Part shown: piece after piece, positions 16,611 to 25,685 of the stretch | Layout: every line of letters begins with the position of its first letter | Numbering within the stretch: position 1 is the stretch's first letter | NCBI GenBank assembly: GCA_013202925.1 | Contig: JABMRA010000058.1 | Location: forward strand, 1-50,961 | DNA from: Candidatus Omnitrophota bacterium | GTDB taxonomy: Bacteria; Omnitrophota; Gorgyraeia; Gorgyraeales; Gorgyraeaceae | Reading direction: 5' to 3' | DNA: 50,961 nucleotides | Program-made: the position numbers and the translations under genes | The notes under the pieces: generated by a model | Databases searched by the model: none | Seen by the model: the letters and a program-made list of their open reading frames with translations, nothing else | Told to the model about the DNA's origin: nothing

Positions 16611-17464
16611 AAAATCTTAAACCTATCCTTAATAATATCCAGCATCTGGCGTGTCCGCTGCACATATGTATGCTTCTCTACAGTAAGGGCGTAGCCCCTC
16701 TCTGCTATCTCTTGCCTCTCTTTATGGTTGGTGAGATAATGATCTATCGTTCTGAACAGGTCTTTTGGGCCATCGAATATCACTATATTCTTCCTGTCTA
16801 TGAATCCCAGCCTTTCAGCGCTGTCGTCCCTCAATCTCTTCATAAGAAGCATGGCCCCGCACGCCATGATCTCATAATTCCTCATGGTAAAACATTCGCC
16901 CCTGACAGGAAAACTAAAACCTATCTTGGATGAACTGTATATCCTGCTCATTTCCATGTGATCAGCAGGCCCTATCAGGCTATTCGGATATCTCTCTCTT
17001 ATTTCCTGAAGATAAAATTTTCTGGGTACCCCTCCGTCTGTCCCCACAAAACCTATATCGCAACTCCTCTCAATACTCAACCTCTTGTGTATCTCGGTAT
17101 CGCAGCCCGCGTTCATCCATATTATCTCAACAGGGGATCTTTTTCTGAGTATATCTATCTCTCTCCTCATGGGGCAAAATACAAGATCATACGCGCCGCC
17201 ATATATATGTCTTTTTATCTTCTTAAAAGGGCCTTTTAAATGCACATCTGAAACATAATAGATCCTGGGCGAAAGGGTCTTGGGAATAAGATAATCGTAA
17301 TACCCGTCATCTATACGAAAATAAAGATCAAACCCGGGTTTTATTTTAGCCATGTCCTTTGGCCAAAAATGCTCTACATCATGACGTAAACTCTTAAGCG
17401 CCTTTTCAAAATAAATACCCAGTGTATCGGACCGTTCTTTGCTGAATATAAGCGAGATCTTCAT
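16607..17464 (-). CDS. CgeB-like glycosyltransferase
   Basis: A 285-residue protein of the CgeB/GT-B type (glycosyl transferases group 1 C-terminal fold). Visible features are a lone N-terminal Rossmann half, GFVGTDGG, and the C-terminal signature FTMRNYEIMACGAMLLMKR, in which the E and G match the donor-site EIMACG motif of this family. It probably transfers a sugar to the surface glycan. It overlaps the next gene by 4 nt. Confidence 0.8.
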   Translation of the reverse strand: MKISLIFSKERSDTLGIYFEKALKSLRHDVEHFWPKDMAKIKPGFDLYFRIDDGYYDYLIPKTLSPRIYYVSDVHLKGPFKKIKRHIYGGAYDLVFCPMRREIDILRKRSPVEIIWMNAGCDTEIHKRLSIERSCDIGFVGTDGGVPRKFYLQEIRERYPNSLIGPADHMEMSRIYSSSKIGFSFPVRGECFTMRNYEIMACGAMLLMKRLRDDSAERLGFIDRKNIVIFDGPKDLFRTIDHYLTNHKERQEIAERGYALTVEKHTYVQRTRQMLDIIKDRFKIL

Positions 17465-17802
17465 ATGTTAAACAGGGGCTTTCTTTCTACTTTGATTTTC
17501 TTGAATATTTTCTGTAATCTAGCTAGGCGGCTGTAAGTCTTTTCTTTGCTTGCAAATAATAGCAGCTGTTTTCTTAAAAATATATTCAAAAAAATATACA
17601 TGAACAAAAATGGGGTAAAACCCTTTTCCGGAACAAAGATATTATTTATCCCATAATGCCTTGTTATCATACGCCTTACCTTTTTACCGGGAAAGCCTTT
17701 TATAATAACGGTGGATGGAACCTTTCTACTAATTAACTCCAAAGAAAACTCTCTCATGTGACGCCATCCAGAGTCGCAAGCAAGAATATATTTTTCAGCC
17801 AT
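17461..17802 (-). CDS. Hypothetical protein, possible truncated glycosyltransferase N-terminus
   Basis: 113 residues from the ATG at 17802. A TTG eight codons upstream would give 121. It is basic and AT-rich compared with the genes on either side. MAEKYILACDSG reads like a first beta-strand and loop of a Rossmann-type domain, and a hydrophobic stretch FLFMYIFLNIFL follows near residue 70. I do not recognise it. It could be the leftover N-terminal half of a GT-B glycosyltransferase whose remainder is the CgeB-like gene, with which it overlaps by 4 nt. Confidence 0.55.
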   Translation of the reverse strand: MAEKYILACDSGWRHMREFSLELISRKVPSTVIIKGFPGKKVRRMITRHYGINNIFVPEKGFTPFLFMYIFLNIFLRKQLLLFASKEKTYSRLARLQKIFKKIKVERKPLFNI

Positions 17803-17856
17803 AATTATATTATTCCGATCCTTCAAACAATGTTTTTATATTTTCAAAAATCATAC

Positions 17857-18840
17857 CTATGTACCTAGCCACTTATGAAAAGTAACGCATGTTGAAATAA
17901 CCTTAAAATCATGCTTATTGTGAAGCCTGAAAGATGCTAAGTTTCGCATACTGATTCCAGAATCTATAATATCCAAACCTTCTTTCCTATGATAATACAT
18001 GAGAGCAGTAAAAAAATCAAACCCTAAACCTTTTCCTCTTTTTTCAGGGTCTACTAAACACAACTTCCACATAGCAAATTGAGTATTAAAATACTTTCTA
18101 AGGTCATTTTTATAATAAACCATAAAAGCTGCTGGTTTGTTTTTAATATCAAGTACTAATATTTTTTGTTTGTGGTCTGTGAAAGCCGTCGAAATCCATT
18201 TTTCATAAAGAGACTCTGCTTTATCCTGAGGGATACAAGGGTCGGCATGAAACCTTTGGGTAACAAACGCACCCTTAGCAAAATGGACCATTTTAGATAA
18301 ATCCGAAGAAGAGGCTAATCTTAGCTTATAAGGCCGCTTTTTGAATTTACCAAGGCTGTCCAAATCATATTTGTTATATATCCGGCTTCCAATATAACCA
18401 AATCCGCATTGTTCTAAACTATGTATAACTGAAAGGTCCAGCGCTGATACCCTAATTGAAACAAAACGGACATTAGAAGTTTTGCACCAAAGATGTAACT
18501 GTTTTAAAATAGCACCTGCTACATTAAGTTTATTGAAATAATCCGACTCTTTTATTATTATTGAATCAATTATAGCCACTCTGTAGCCAAAATGGTCTGT
18601 ATCCCATTTTGATATCTTAAAGGTTGCCATGCCAAGAATTTCTCCGGAAAAAGAAAAAACTGCAACACATTGAGCATCATCATGGGCTAAATATGCTTTT
18701 ATAGAATCTAATATAAATTTACGGGACATCTCGATTGGCAAACTTGGATCTTCGCAATATCTACCATATCTGTACTGCTTAAGCAAATTGCTCAAGCCTT
18801 CATCTTCTATTTTTGGGTTAACCTTTATCTCTAGATCCAT
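17857..18840 (-). CDS. GNAT-family acetyltransferase, sugar N-acetyltransferase-like
   Basis: A 327-residue protein with two GNAT-like halves. The C-terminal half has the acetyl-CoA loop DPEKRGKGLGFDFFTALM (about 266-283, the R/QxxGxG/A motif) and the N-terminal half contains a WDTDHFGYRVAIID segment. That N-terminal pattern resembles WecD/FdtC-like enzymes that acetylate amino-deoxy sugars on nucleotide carriers. It is AT-rich relative to flanking genes and has no well-placed ribosome binding site, since the nearest GGAG is 16 nt before the ATG. Both points suggest recent acquisition. Confidence 0.75.
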   Translation of the reverse strand: MDLEIKVNPKIEDEGLSNLLKQYRYGRYCEDPSLPIEMSRKFILDSIKAYLAHDDAQCVAVFSFSGEILGMATFKISKWDTDHFGYRVAIIDSIIIKESDYFNKLNVAGAILKQLHLWCKTSNVRFVSIRVSALDLSVIHSLEQCGFGYIGSRIYNKYDLDSLGKFKKRPYKLRLASSSDLSKMVHFAKGAFVTQRFHADPCIPQDKAESLYEKWISTAFTDHKQKILVLDIKNKPAAFMVYYKNDLRKYFNTQFAMWKLCLVDPEKRGKGLGFDFFTALMYYHRKEGLDIIDSGISMRNLASFRLHNKHDFKVISTCVTFHKWLGT

Positions 18841-18896
18841 AAATATAACTGGCTACTCCTTGCCAGGCCACCTGCTGCTAATATCACAATCCTCAT
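18831..18896 (-). pseudogene. Possible 5' remnant of a lost gene
   Basis: A 21-codon ORF starts six bases after the epimerase gene and reads MRIVILAAGGLARS before drifting into unrelated sequence and stopping inside the GNAT start. The opening looks like a first Rossmann strand and glycine loop. I read it as the start of a gene replaced by the AT-rich GNAT block. It may instead be chance. Confidence 0.3.
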
Positions 18897-18905
18897 AACT
18901 TATAT

Positions 18906-19868
18906 CTATTTTCTGTTACGATAGTATTCTATGGTTCTTTTTAATCCTTCCTCTATAGATATCTTCGGCCGCCAATTAATGCATTTTTTTACCTTAGTTG
19001 TGTCCGGAACACGCCTTGGTATATCCTCGTAGCCTTTGCCAAATACCTTTTTATGCTCTATAAATTTGAACTTTGATTTAAACCCGCCCACCTTTTTCAT
19101 GATCTTCGCGAATTCATACATACTGTATTCTCTTGGCGTCCCTATGTTAAAAACCTGATTCTCCGCTTTTTTATAAAATGCTAATTTTATAACAGCGTCT
19201 ATCGCGTCATCAACATAGATAAACGTCCTTGTCTGTTTTCCGTCACCATGAACAGTAATATCCTCGCCATTCAGAAATTGTTTTAAAAAAATAGAGACCA
19301 CCCTGCCGTGGCCCAGGTCATCAAGCTTGGGTCCATACACATTGAAAAATCTATAGATAATAAACGGCACCCTTTCTTCCTTATGCAAGGCAAAAAGATA
19401 ATGTTCGCACGCCGCCTTTGAGGTAGAATAGCACCATCTATTTATGCTGGTAGCGCCCAGCACCCTATCGTCGTCCTCGCTCCAGGGGACATCCTTGTTT
19501 CTGCCAAATACCTCTGACGTAGACGAAAACACTATCTTCATCTTGTTTTCGGCCGCTATCTTAAAGATATTTATAGCTGCCAGTAAATCCACCTCCATGA
19601 CATTGAGGGGGTTGGTGACATACTTAAGGGGGTCTGCGATCGCAGCCAGATGAAAAATCATATCCATATCTTTCATCTGGTGCTTCATTAAAGAGAGGTC
19701 ACATACTGAATCCTGGATAAATGTGAACTTCTTATCAGACACAAGGTGTTCGATTTTCTTGCCGTCTGCCATGTCAATAGCAGTCACCCTATGCCCCTTC
19801 TTAAGCAGTTCTTCGCATATATAGGAACCCAAAAAACCCGCACCGCCAGTAACCAATATCTTCTTCAT
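18906..19868 (-). CDS. NAD-dependent epimerase/dehydratase, extended SDR
   Basis: 320 residues with the NAD-binding TGGAGFLGSY (7-16), FHLAA, SSTSEVFG, and catalytic Tyr147-x-x-x-Lys151 in NRWCYSTSK. The segment around NRWCYSTSK and FFNVYGP recalls the dehydrogenase domain of ArnA and UDP-glucuronate decarboxylases more than GalE, so a nucleotide-sugar decarboxylase or 4-epimerase are both possible. Context is surface-sugar synthesis. A promoter lies about 60 bp upstream. Confidence 0.85.
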   Translation of the reverse strand: MKKILVTGGAGFLGSYICEELLKKGHRVTAIDMADGKKIEHLVSDKKFTFIQDSVCDLSLMKHQMKDMDMIFHLAAIADPLKYVTNPLNVMEVDLLAAINIFKIAAENKMKIVFSSTSEVFGRNKDVPWSEDDDRVLGATSINRWCYSTSKAACEHYLFALHKEERVPFIIYRFFNVYGPKLDDLGHGRVVSIFLKQFLNGEDITVHGDGKQTRTFIYVDDAIDAVIKLAFYKKAENQVFNIGTPREYSMYEFAKIMKKVGGFKSKFKFIEHKKVFGKGYEDIPRRVPDTTKVKKCINWRPKISIEEGLKRTIEYYRNRK

Positions 19869-19929
19869 CTCGCCATTCTCCTAATCTACCTGCTATATAT
19901 ACTAAATTTACCTTATAGACTAAGTATAG

Positions 19930-19959
19930 ATTTTATCACAAAAACTGCCCTAAAAGCAA
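19930..19959 (-). promoter_or_regulatory. Probable promoter of the epimerase operon
   Basis: On the minus strand, TTGCTT (19954-19959), an 18-bp spacer and TAAAAT (19930-19935) precede the epimerase start at 19868. The 220-bp gap ahead of this gene is one of the few long spacers in the glycan region. Confidence 0.5.
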
Positions 19960-19982
19960 TAGATTTAAGATAGTTAAAAGGG

Positions 19983-20100
19983 GTGGGTCAGGTACGGGGA
20001 CCTTTACATGTTTTGGGCTTTTTTGTGCGGAAAAAGAGATGGTTTATTGTATTACCTGCAAACGTATCCGGGGCATGGTTGAATATTATTCATAGAACCC
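19983..20100 (+). pseudogene. Possible decayed REP-associated transposase start
   Basis: After the phrase GGGTCAGGTACGGGGACC (19985-20002), one frame reads RKKRWFIVLPANVSGAWLN followed by IIHRT. This faintly resembles the N-terminus of REP-associated Y1 transposases (basic start, PGAWYHV-type loop, R). Nothing beyond it is conserved and it runs into the radical SAM gene, so it is at best a fragment. Confidence 0.2.
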
Positions 20101-21571
20101 TCTCGACAAATGACTTTATCCCAAAGATGGCCCTATGCAAAAACCCCTCTATAAATAAAAAGAAGAACTGATTCCTGAAACGAAATCTCGCTATTGGATG
20201 ATAAAGAAGGAATATTATTCTCATGTATAGTTTTGTGAATTTATAGCTGACATTCTGATTTGCAAAATATGAAACAAAACTCAGGGCCTGCACCCTTTTT
20301 ATCTCTTTTTTATTCAGCCAGTTGGGATACTTCTCAAGCCATCCGTCAAGTTGGAGGTATCTCCATTCCTCCAGGCCTTTAGGTTCTTTAAATCCGTACT
20401 CAAGGGCCAGTTTATAAAATTCAGTCCCCACGATAGGCGCGAAAACAAAGAATAAGGTATAGGCATTTTTATTTTCTCTGCAGAGATTGATAGCAAAATT
20501 TACGCTCTCTCCGACCTCTCTCTCTGTCTCTGTCGGGAATCCTGCCATAAAGGTGTACTTTGCTATAATCGGGTAATGGGCCAGTTTTTTGTTGGCTGAG
20601 GCAATGGTATCCAGGCTTTCATCTTTTCCTATAAACTTATTTACCCTCTGGCTTCCGGATTCAACGCCTATATCCAGATCATGGCAACCGCTCTCCAAAA
20701 GAATCTTCATATCGTCGTCGGTTAATTTATCTATTGCGTCCGCCCTGATACCCAAAGTCCCCCACCTGATCTTTTTATCCATAGAGGCCAGCCGGCCAAT
20801 AAGCTCTCTGAACCTGGACAAGCTCCCGGCCAGATTGTCGTCCTGAAAATATATATTGGACATACCATATCTTTCCTGCAGGAGCTTCACGTTCTCCATG
20901 ACCCTTTTTACCGAGAATGGCCTCCAGGTAGGGCTGACCACAGGTGAAGCGCAGAATTTACACCTATAAGGACATCCTCTGCTGGTAAATACAGTAGCTG
21001 AACGGCCTTTGCCTATCTCAAAGACGCTATATCTATCCATTGAAAGTATTTCATAGGGCAACATCGGCAAAGAATCCAGATCTTTTATCATATCTCTTTT
21101 GCCAGTGTAGATTACGCTTCCCTCTTTCTTAAAATATATACCTTTAACATCATAAAGATCCTTTTTTTCATACAAGGCTTCTGCAATCTCATAAAGGGCG
21201 ATATCGCCTTCGCCCTCGCATACCACATCAACTAATGGATGTTCAACGGATTGCCTCGGCAAGATGGTCGCATGGATTCCGCCAAGGACAGTTGGAACAG
21301 AAGAAACTCTCTTTACAGCCCTTAGGACGTCAAGCATATAGCCTATCTGTTCCCCTGTCATAGATGTAATACCCACTAAAACAGGCTTCTTGGAGAGAAG
21401 TTTGACCAGGGTCGTCTTCCATCTCCTGTCCAGGCGCTGATCTAAAAGATCTACTTCGTATCCCTTTTGGCGCGGCACAGCTGCCACAGCAAGCAAAGAT
21501 TCAGGGAAACGCATAGACATAACATCCCAGGAACCTGTTCTGGGCTGGATCAACAATATCCTCTTGCTCAT
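20090..21571 (-). CDS. B12-binding-domain radical SAM protein
   Basis: 493 residues. An N-terminal Rossmann-like cobalamin-binding domain (about 1-150, with VGITSMTGEQIG and VLGGIHATILP) is followed by the radical SAM core with Cys200-x3-Cys204-x2-Cys207 in RGCPYRCKFCAS and DIGVESGS. The C-terminal part is aromatic and helical. Such proteins carry out methylations or rearrangements at unactivated carbons. Here a lipid or sugar substrate is likely from context. The start overlaps the methyltransferase gene by ATGA. Confidence 0.9.
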   Translation of the reverse strand: MSKRILLIQPRTGSWDVMSMRFPESLLAVAAVPRQKGYEVDLLDQRLDRRWKTTLVKLLSKKPVLVGITSMTGEQIGYMLDVLRAVKRVSSVPTVLGGIHATILPRQSVEHPLVDVVCEGEGDIALYEIAEALYEKKDLYDVKGIYFKKEGSVIYTGKRDMIKDLDSLPMLPYEILSMDRYSVFEIGKGRSATVFTSRGCPYRCKFCASPVVSPTWRPFSVKRVMENVKLLQERYGMSNIYFQDDNLAGSLSRFRELIGRLASMDKKIRWGTLGIRADAIDKLTDDDMKILLESGCHDLDIGVESGSQRVNKFIGKDESLDTIASANKKLAHYPIIAKYTFMAGFPTETEREVGESVNFAINLCRENKNAYTLFFVFAPIVGTEFYKLALEYGFKEPKGLEEWRYLQLDGWLEKYPNWLNKKEIKRVQALSFVSYFANQNVSYKFTKLYMRIIFLLYHPIARFRFRNQFFFLFIEGFLHRAIFGIKSFVERVL

Positions 21572-22317
21572 AGCTCTTTCCCGGGTATAGATTCAGATGC
21601 GATCAAAAGAAATGGCAAAAACTTATTCAAAATAGGTACCCTCTCTAGCATCCTCTCAAATTTAAGCACGGATGGAAAACGATTTATTATCTGCGGCGGG
21701 AAAAAACCAAAATTTTTAAAACGCGGTGCCGCGTAGCAAGCCGACTCTAAACTCTTTTTCAGAAAACGTCGTGATAATTTCAGCAGGCCTTTCTCAAGAT
21801 GGAAATCCATATCTTTTTGAAAAAAAGTCTGAAGGATAAAAAGTACATTCAATCTGTTGGGCTCTAAAAAACATATCTTTTTCTTGTCTTTAAATAATTT
21901 ACGAAACTTTGAGAAGTATAGTTTTATGTTATCTGTGTCCAAATGGTGCAATATAAAAAAACCTACTATAACATCATACCTTCCCTCCACTCGAGCAGCG
22001 ATATCTTCTATAGACATACAATACGTCTTTAGCCTATCTTCTGCGAGGCCGGCCTTTTTTGCGTCCTTGCGTAATCTCCAAAGCTGCGCTTCTGAAATAT
22101 CCACGCATGTTACATTAAACCCTTCCCTAAGCAGATGGATCGTAAACCTCCCTGCGCCAGCGCCTATCTCAAGGATCTCATCATCCTTACTGATATCAGT
22201 AAAATCGCGCAAATACTTACACAGGTTTTTAGCATACGCATCCTCTGCTCGATAACGTAAATAGCTGTGCTCCTTATCTGTGGAATAATATTTTTCCTGT
22301 AACTCTTTCTGCTCCAT
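21568..22317 (-). CDS. Class I SAM-dependent methyltransferase
   Basis: 249 residues with motif I ILEIGAGAGRFTIHLL (about 48-63), CVDISEAQL and GFFILHHLDTDN. A hydrophobic and basic C-terminal region (about 145-245) may bind membrane. It is the first gene of a minus-strand unit with the radical SAM gene and is divergent from the GT2 gene at 22381. GAGGA lies 10 nt before the ATG. Confidence 0.85.
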   Translation of the reverse strand: MEQKELQEKYYSTDKEHSYLRYRAEDAYAKNLCKYLRDFTDISKDDEILEIGAGAGRFTIHLLREGFNVTCVDISEAQLWRLRKDAKKAGLAEDRLKTYCMSIEDIAARVEGRYDVIVGFFILHHLDTDNIKLYFSKFRKLFKDKKKICFLEPNRLNVLFILQTFFQKDMDFHLEKGLLKLSRRFLKKSLESACYAAPRFKNFGFFPPQIINRFPSVLKFERMLERVPILNKFLPFLLIASESIPGKEL

Positions 22318-22344
22318 AAGATTAGGTCCTCAAAAAAATTTCTA

Positions 22345-22373
22345 TTGACAGATATACTATTTTAATTTACCCT
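22345..22373 (+). promoter_or_regulatory. Possible promoter for the plus-strand glycosyltransferase pair
   Basis: TTGACA (22345-22350) is consensus. At 17-bp spacing the -10 is only TACCCT (22368-22373), 3 of 6 matches. The ATG of the gene comes 7 bases later with no Shine-Dalgarno sequence, so the transcript would be leaderless. Confidence 0.4.
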
Positions 22374-22380
22374 AAATGAT

Positions 22381-23103
22381 ATGTCAATAAGTATAGTCAT
22401 TCCGGTATATAACGAAGAAAAAAGAATAATACCTACCTTAAAAAGTATCATAAACTACTTTTCCCAAAAAGAGATTTCATATGAAGTCGTTATAGTAGAC
22501 GACGGCTCTACCGATAATACGGTCAAGGTGATAGAAGAAATGAAAGATAGATACCCTGAAATCTCTATATTTAAGATGGGCCATAATTCTGGAAAAGGAG
22601 GAGCTGTCAGAAAGGGCATGCTAAAAGCTAAGGGAGACTATATTTTATTTATGGATGCCGACAGTTCAACTGCAATAGAAGAATTTGAAAAATTCCTGCC
22701 TAGTTTAAAACAGCATAAAGACGTTATAATAGGCACAAGAAAAGCCAAAGGAGCTAATATAATCGAATATCAGCCCTTTTTCCGGGAATTCATGGGAAAG
22801 GGTTTCACGTGGCTGTCAAAGGTCGTGACCGGAGCGAAGGTCTCTGATTTCACTTGTGGCTTTAAATGCTTCTCCAGAAAAGCGGCAAAGGCCGTATTTT
22901 CAAAGGCCATAATAGATGATTGGTCATTTGACGCGGAGATACTATTCCTTGCGGAGAAATTTGGTTATAAAATCACAGAGATCCCCGTAAGGTGGAAAAA
23001 CGACAGGGCGTCAAAGGTAAACATGCTGCGTGACACGATAAATTCGCTAAAAGGCCTGTTGCGCCTTCAGATATATAATATCAAAGGGGTGTATGAAAAA
23101 TAG
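22381..23103 (+). CDS. GT2 glycosyltransferase, polyprenyl-phosphate sugar synthase-like
   Basis: A 240-residue GT-A enzyme resembling dolichyl-phosphate beta-glucosyltransferase (Alg5/DPG synthase). It has SIVIPVYNEEKRI (4-16), VVIVDDGSTDNT, the DxD in FMDADSST, and DFTCGFKCFSRKA. It probably charges undecaprenyl phosphate with a sugar at the cytoplasmic face. The next gene overlaps it by 11 nt and encodes a GT-C enzyme that would use such a donor, which is the usual pairing. Confidence 0.88.
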   Translation: MSISIVIPVYNEEKRIIPTLKSIINYFSQKEISYEVVIVDDGSTDNTVKVIEEMKDRYPEISIFKMGHNSGKGGAVRKGMLKAKGDYILFMDADSSTAIEEFEKFLPSLKQHKDVIIGTRKAKGANIIEYQPFFREFMGKGFTWLSKVVTGAKVSDFTCGFKCFSRKAAKAVFSKAIIDDWSFDAEILFLAEKFGYKITEIPVRWKNDRASKVNMLRDTINSLKGLLRLQIYNIKGVYEK

Positions 23104-24700
23104 ACGCATCACATATATCCTTTTAGGATTACTATTAGTATTGGGTCTTTTCCTGACCTTTAAAAACCTATCCAATAATTATCTCTGGCAGGATGAAGGA
23201 GAAAGCGCTGTTTACGGAAGAAATATCATCAAATACGGATACCCGCGCGCCTTCGACGGCACAAATCTACTAAAGGCCTATCTTTCTACCTTCGGAGAAA
23301 ATTATGAGTCCAAATTCCATCCATGGCTGCATTTTTACCTTATTTCCCTATCCCATATTGCTCTCGGCATAAACACCTTTAGCTCGAGGCTGCCGTTCGC
23401 GATCTGCGGGTTTCTTTCGATCATCATCATATTCTTTCTGGCAAAAAGATTCTTTAAAAAGGACAGCATCGCTCTGCTTTCGGTATTATTCATCTCGACC
23501 TCCATACCGTTTATACTACATGTGAGGCAGTGCAGGTACTATGGGCTGCAGGTATTTCTTGTGCTCGCAATTATGTGGATATATCTAAATATACTTGAAA
23601 AAAGGAAGGGGCATCTGTGGACCCTTGGCTTCCTGCTGTGCGCGTTATACTACACAAATCACGGCGCGTTCATGCCTGTATTCGGGACTATATGCATCCA
23701 TTTCTTCTGGTTCAATAAAGAAAAGGCGTTAAGGAAAAAATTTATCTTTATGTGTATTGCTGTAGTATTGGTGGCGCTTCCATGGGCTATCTACTCTTCT
23801 ATCTCGCCGCAATATCTCGCCGTCCTAAAACCCATGGTGCTGAAGAAGAATCTTGGATTTCAGATAAGGGTGCTCAATAAATACATCTTCCCTCTATTCT
23901 TTTTTGCAGCATTATATGTATTCCGTTCTATAAAAAACAAGGACTGGAGGATCTCCGTCCATAAAGATGATAAGGCAGGGCTTAAATTAATATTGCTCTT
24001 TATAGCGATCAACCTTTGCTTCTACACGATAGCGGAACAGCGTACGATACGCTATTACGTGCACATATTCCCTTTCCTGTATATACTCCAGGCATGGATA
24101 TTTGTAAGGTTTTTTTCAAAAAAGAAAATATTGGCGGGCGCCCTGGCTGCGGTATTTATCTTTACAAATATAGCGCATAACTCCCTGCCATATCTTCTGG
24201 AGGCAGGCATGCCGTCCAAGAGCCCTGAAGAAAGAAAAGAATTGATAAAGGAAGTCGATTTCTACCTCCTGGAATATATCTATGAGATCACCCATGACTA
24301 CGACGGGCCCATCGAAGGGACTGTTGAATTCCTCAGGCAACATGCAAAACCAGGCGATAGGGTAAAGATAGCTTATGGCGACGCCTCTCTGATCTTCTAT
24401 CTTCCGCACTTAAAAATAGACAATGACCATTTCTTTAACAAAAAGGACTTTCCTGAATGGATCGTGTGGAGGGATTACTGGATCAATGAATATAAATCAT
24501 ATCATAAGGACTACGCCCATCAGATATTAAGCGGGTATGATGAAGAATACGTCCGGGAAATAAAAAAGAGGTACATCGCTCACGAGATCCCATATCCTGA
24601 TATAATATGGGAGAACAGGCCCGATGACTTAGAGTATCATAAATTCAGGACTGTCAGGGGAGTCAGGAACGTTATAATCTATGAAAGGAGGGATTTGTAA
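23093..24700 (+). CDS. GT-C membrane glycosyltransferase, ArnT/PMT-like
   Basis: 535 residues with an N-terminal membrane helix (about 6-25), the acidic first-loop motif LWQDEGES (31-38) in the position of the catalytic Asp-Glu of ArnT/PMT enzymes, about ten further helices to residue 350, and a soluble C-terminal domain. These enzymes move a sugar from a polyprenyl-phosphate donor to an acceptor on the outer face of the inner membrane. It is co-translated with the GT2 gene, and its stop is one base from the convergent GT2 gene at 24702. Confidence 0.82.
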   Translation: MKNRRITYILLGLLLVLGLFLTFKNLSNNYLWQDEGESAVYGRNIIKYGYPRAFDGTNLLKAYLSTFGENYESKFHPWLHFYLISLSHIALGINTFSSRLPFAICGFLSIIIIFFLAKRFFKKDSIALLSVLFISTSIPFILHVRQCRYYGLQVFLVLAIMWIYLNILEKRKGHLWTLGFLLCALYYTNHGAFMPVFGTICIHFFWFNKEKALRKKFIFMCIAVVLVALPWAIYSSISPQYLAVLKPMVLKKNLGFQIRVLNKYIFPLFFFAALYVFRSIKNKDWRISVHKDDKAGLKLILLFIAINLCFYTIAEQRTIRYYVHIFPFLYILQAWIFVRFFSKKKILAGALAAVFIFTNIAHNSLPYLLEAGMPSKSPEERKELIKEVDFYLLEYIYEITHDYDGPIEGTVEFLRQHAKPGDRVKIAYGDASLIFYLPHLKIDNDHFFNKKDFPEWIVWRDYWINEYKSYHKDYAHQILSGYDEEYVREIKKRYIAHEIPYPDIIWENRPDDLEYHKFRTVRGVRNVIIYERRDL

Positions 24701-24701
24701 T

Positions 24702-25685
24702 CTAGATCTTTTGTACGCGGTAACCCAATACCTTAAAAAACCCTGCCAAAAATCCTGAATCAGTCATTACCTCGCTAAATCTCTTCTTACGTTTAATGAC
24801 GCGCCATAATACCTTTATCGCAAAACCAAACTTTCCGATCTCAAATATGCTGAGGGAAGTGTGTTCCGGCATGTCTATTTTCCGGGAAGACTTTCTAAAA
24901 ATAACCCATACCCAATCGCCTTTTTTTAAAAATTCCCTGACGCCTCTTTTAATAACGTCGAGATTACCCCCTCTATCCTCTCCTATAACATAGACGATCC
25001 TCTCTGGCGCGCCCCACCTCTTATTGAAAATCTCCCGGTTCCTCTTAAAACCTTTATTCCAATCCTTTCTTTTCTTAAAAGAGGTGTTTTCTTCATGATG
25101 GACATATGCGCCTCGCGCCATCACGCATTTATAACCTGCCCTGATAGCCCGTTTAGAAAAGTCCGCGTCCTCGAAATTTCCCGGGCTGTATATTTCATCA
25201 AAATTACCTATTTTTTCAATAAGCGTCCTTTTGATCAACATGCAAAAACCAGTACACATCGCCATCTCGATCCATTTTCCGGAAAAACCCGGCTCAGGGC
25301 CTTTTTGTCCCAGATTATTGCTCGCGGGATTGACGATCCCTATGGAGCTGTCTCCTTCGGCTATCAGGATCATCTCCCTCAGCCAGCCTCTGTAAACCGC
25401 TGTATCATTATTCAAGATGCACGCATACGGCGCATCCAGAGAAGCCATGCCCTGATTCACCGCGGCCGGAAAGCCCAGATTCCTCTCATTACGTATAAGG
25501 GTTATCCATCCTTTTTCAGATAACCCCTTCAGGCATTGGGCTGTTTCAACACTGCTGGCATTATCTATTATAACGATTTTATAGGGCAAGGAAGTGTTTT
25601 GCCTTATGCTGTCGACACACTTTTTGGTAAGCCCCGGTTCATCCCAAACCGGGATAATGATGTCACACCTTATATCCGATCTCAT
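24702..25685 (-). CDS. GT2 glycosyltransferase, rhamnosyltransferase-like
   Basis: 327 residues with the WbbL-like form of the GT2 fold: CDIIIPVWDEPGLTKKCVDSI, IDNASSVET, NLGFPAAVNQGM, the DxD-equivalent ILNNDTAV, and GNFEDADFSKRAIRAGYK. It probably transfers a deoxyhexose such as rhamnose. The RmlD-like gene directly upstream, overlapping by 23 nt, would make dTDP-rhamnose or a related donor, which supports this. Confidence 0.85.
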   Translation of the reverse strand: MRSDIRCDIIIPVWDEPGLTKKCVDSIRQNTSLPYKIVIIDNASSVETAQCLKGLSEKGWITLIRNERNLGFPAAVNQGMASLDAPYACILNNDTAVYRGWLREMILIAEGDSSIGIVNPASNNLGQKGPEPGFSGKWIEMAMCTGFCMLIKRTLIEKIGNFDEIYSPGNFEDADFSKRAIRAGYKCVMARGAYVHHEENTSFKKRKDWNKGFKRNREIFNKRWGAPERIVYVIGEDRGGNLDVIKRGVREFLKKGDWVWVIFRKSSRKIDMPEHTSLSIFEIGKFGFAIKVLWRVIKRKKRFSEVMTDSGFLAGFFKVLGYRVQKI

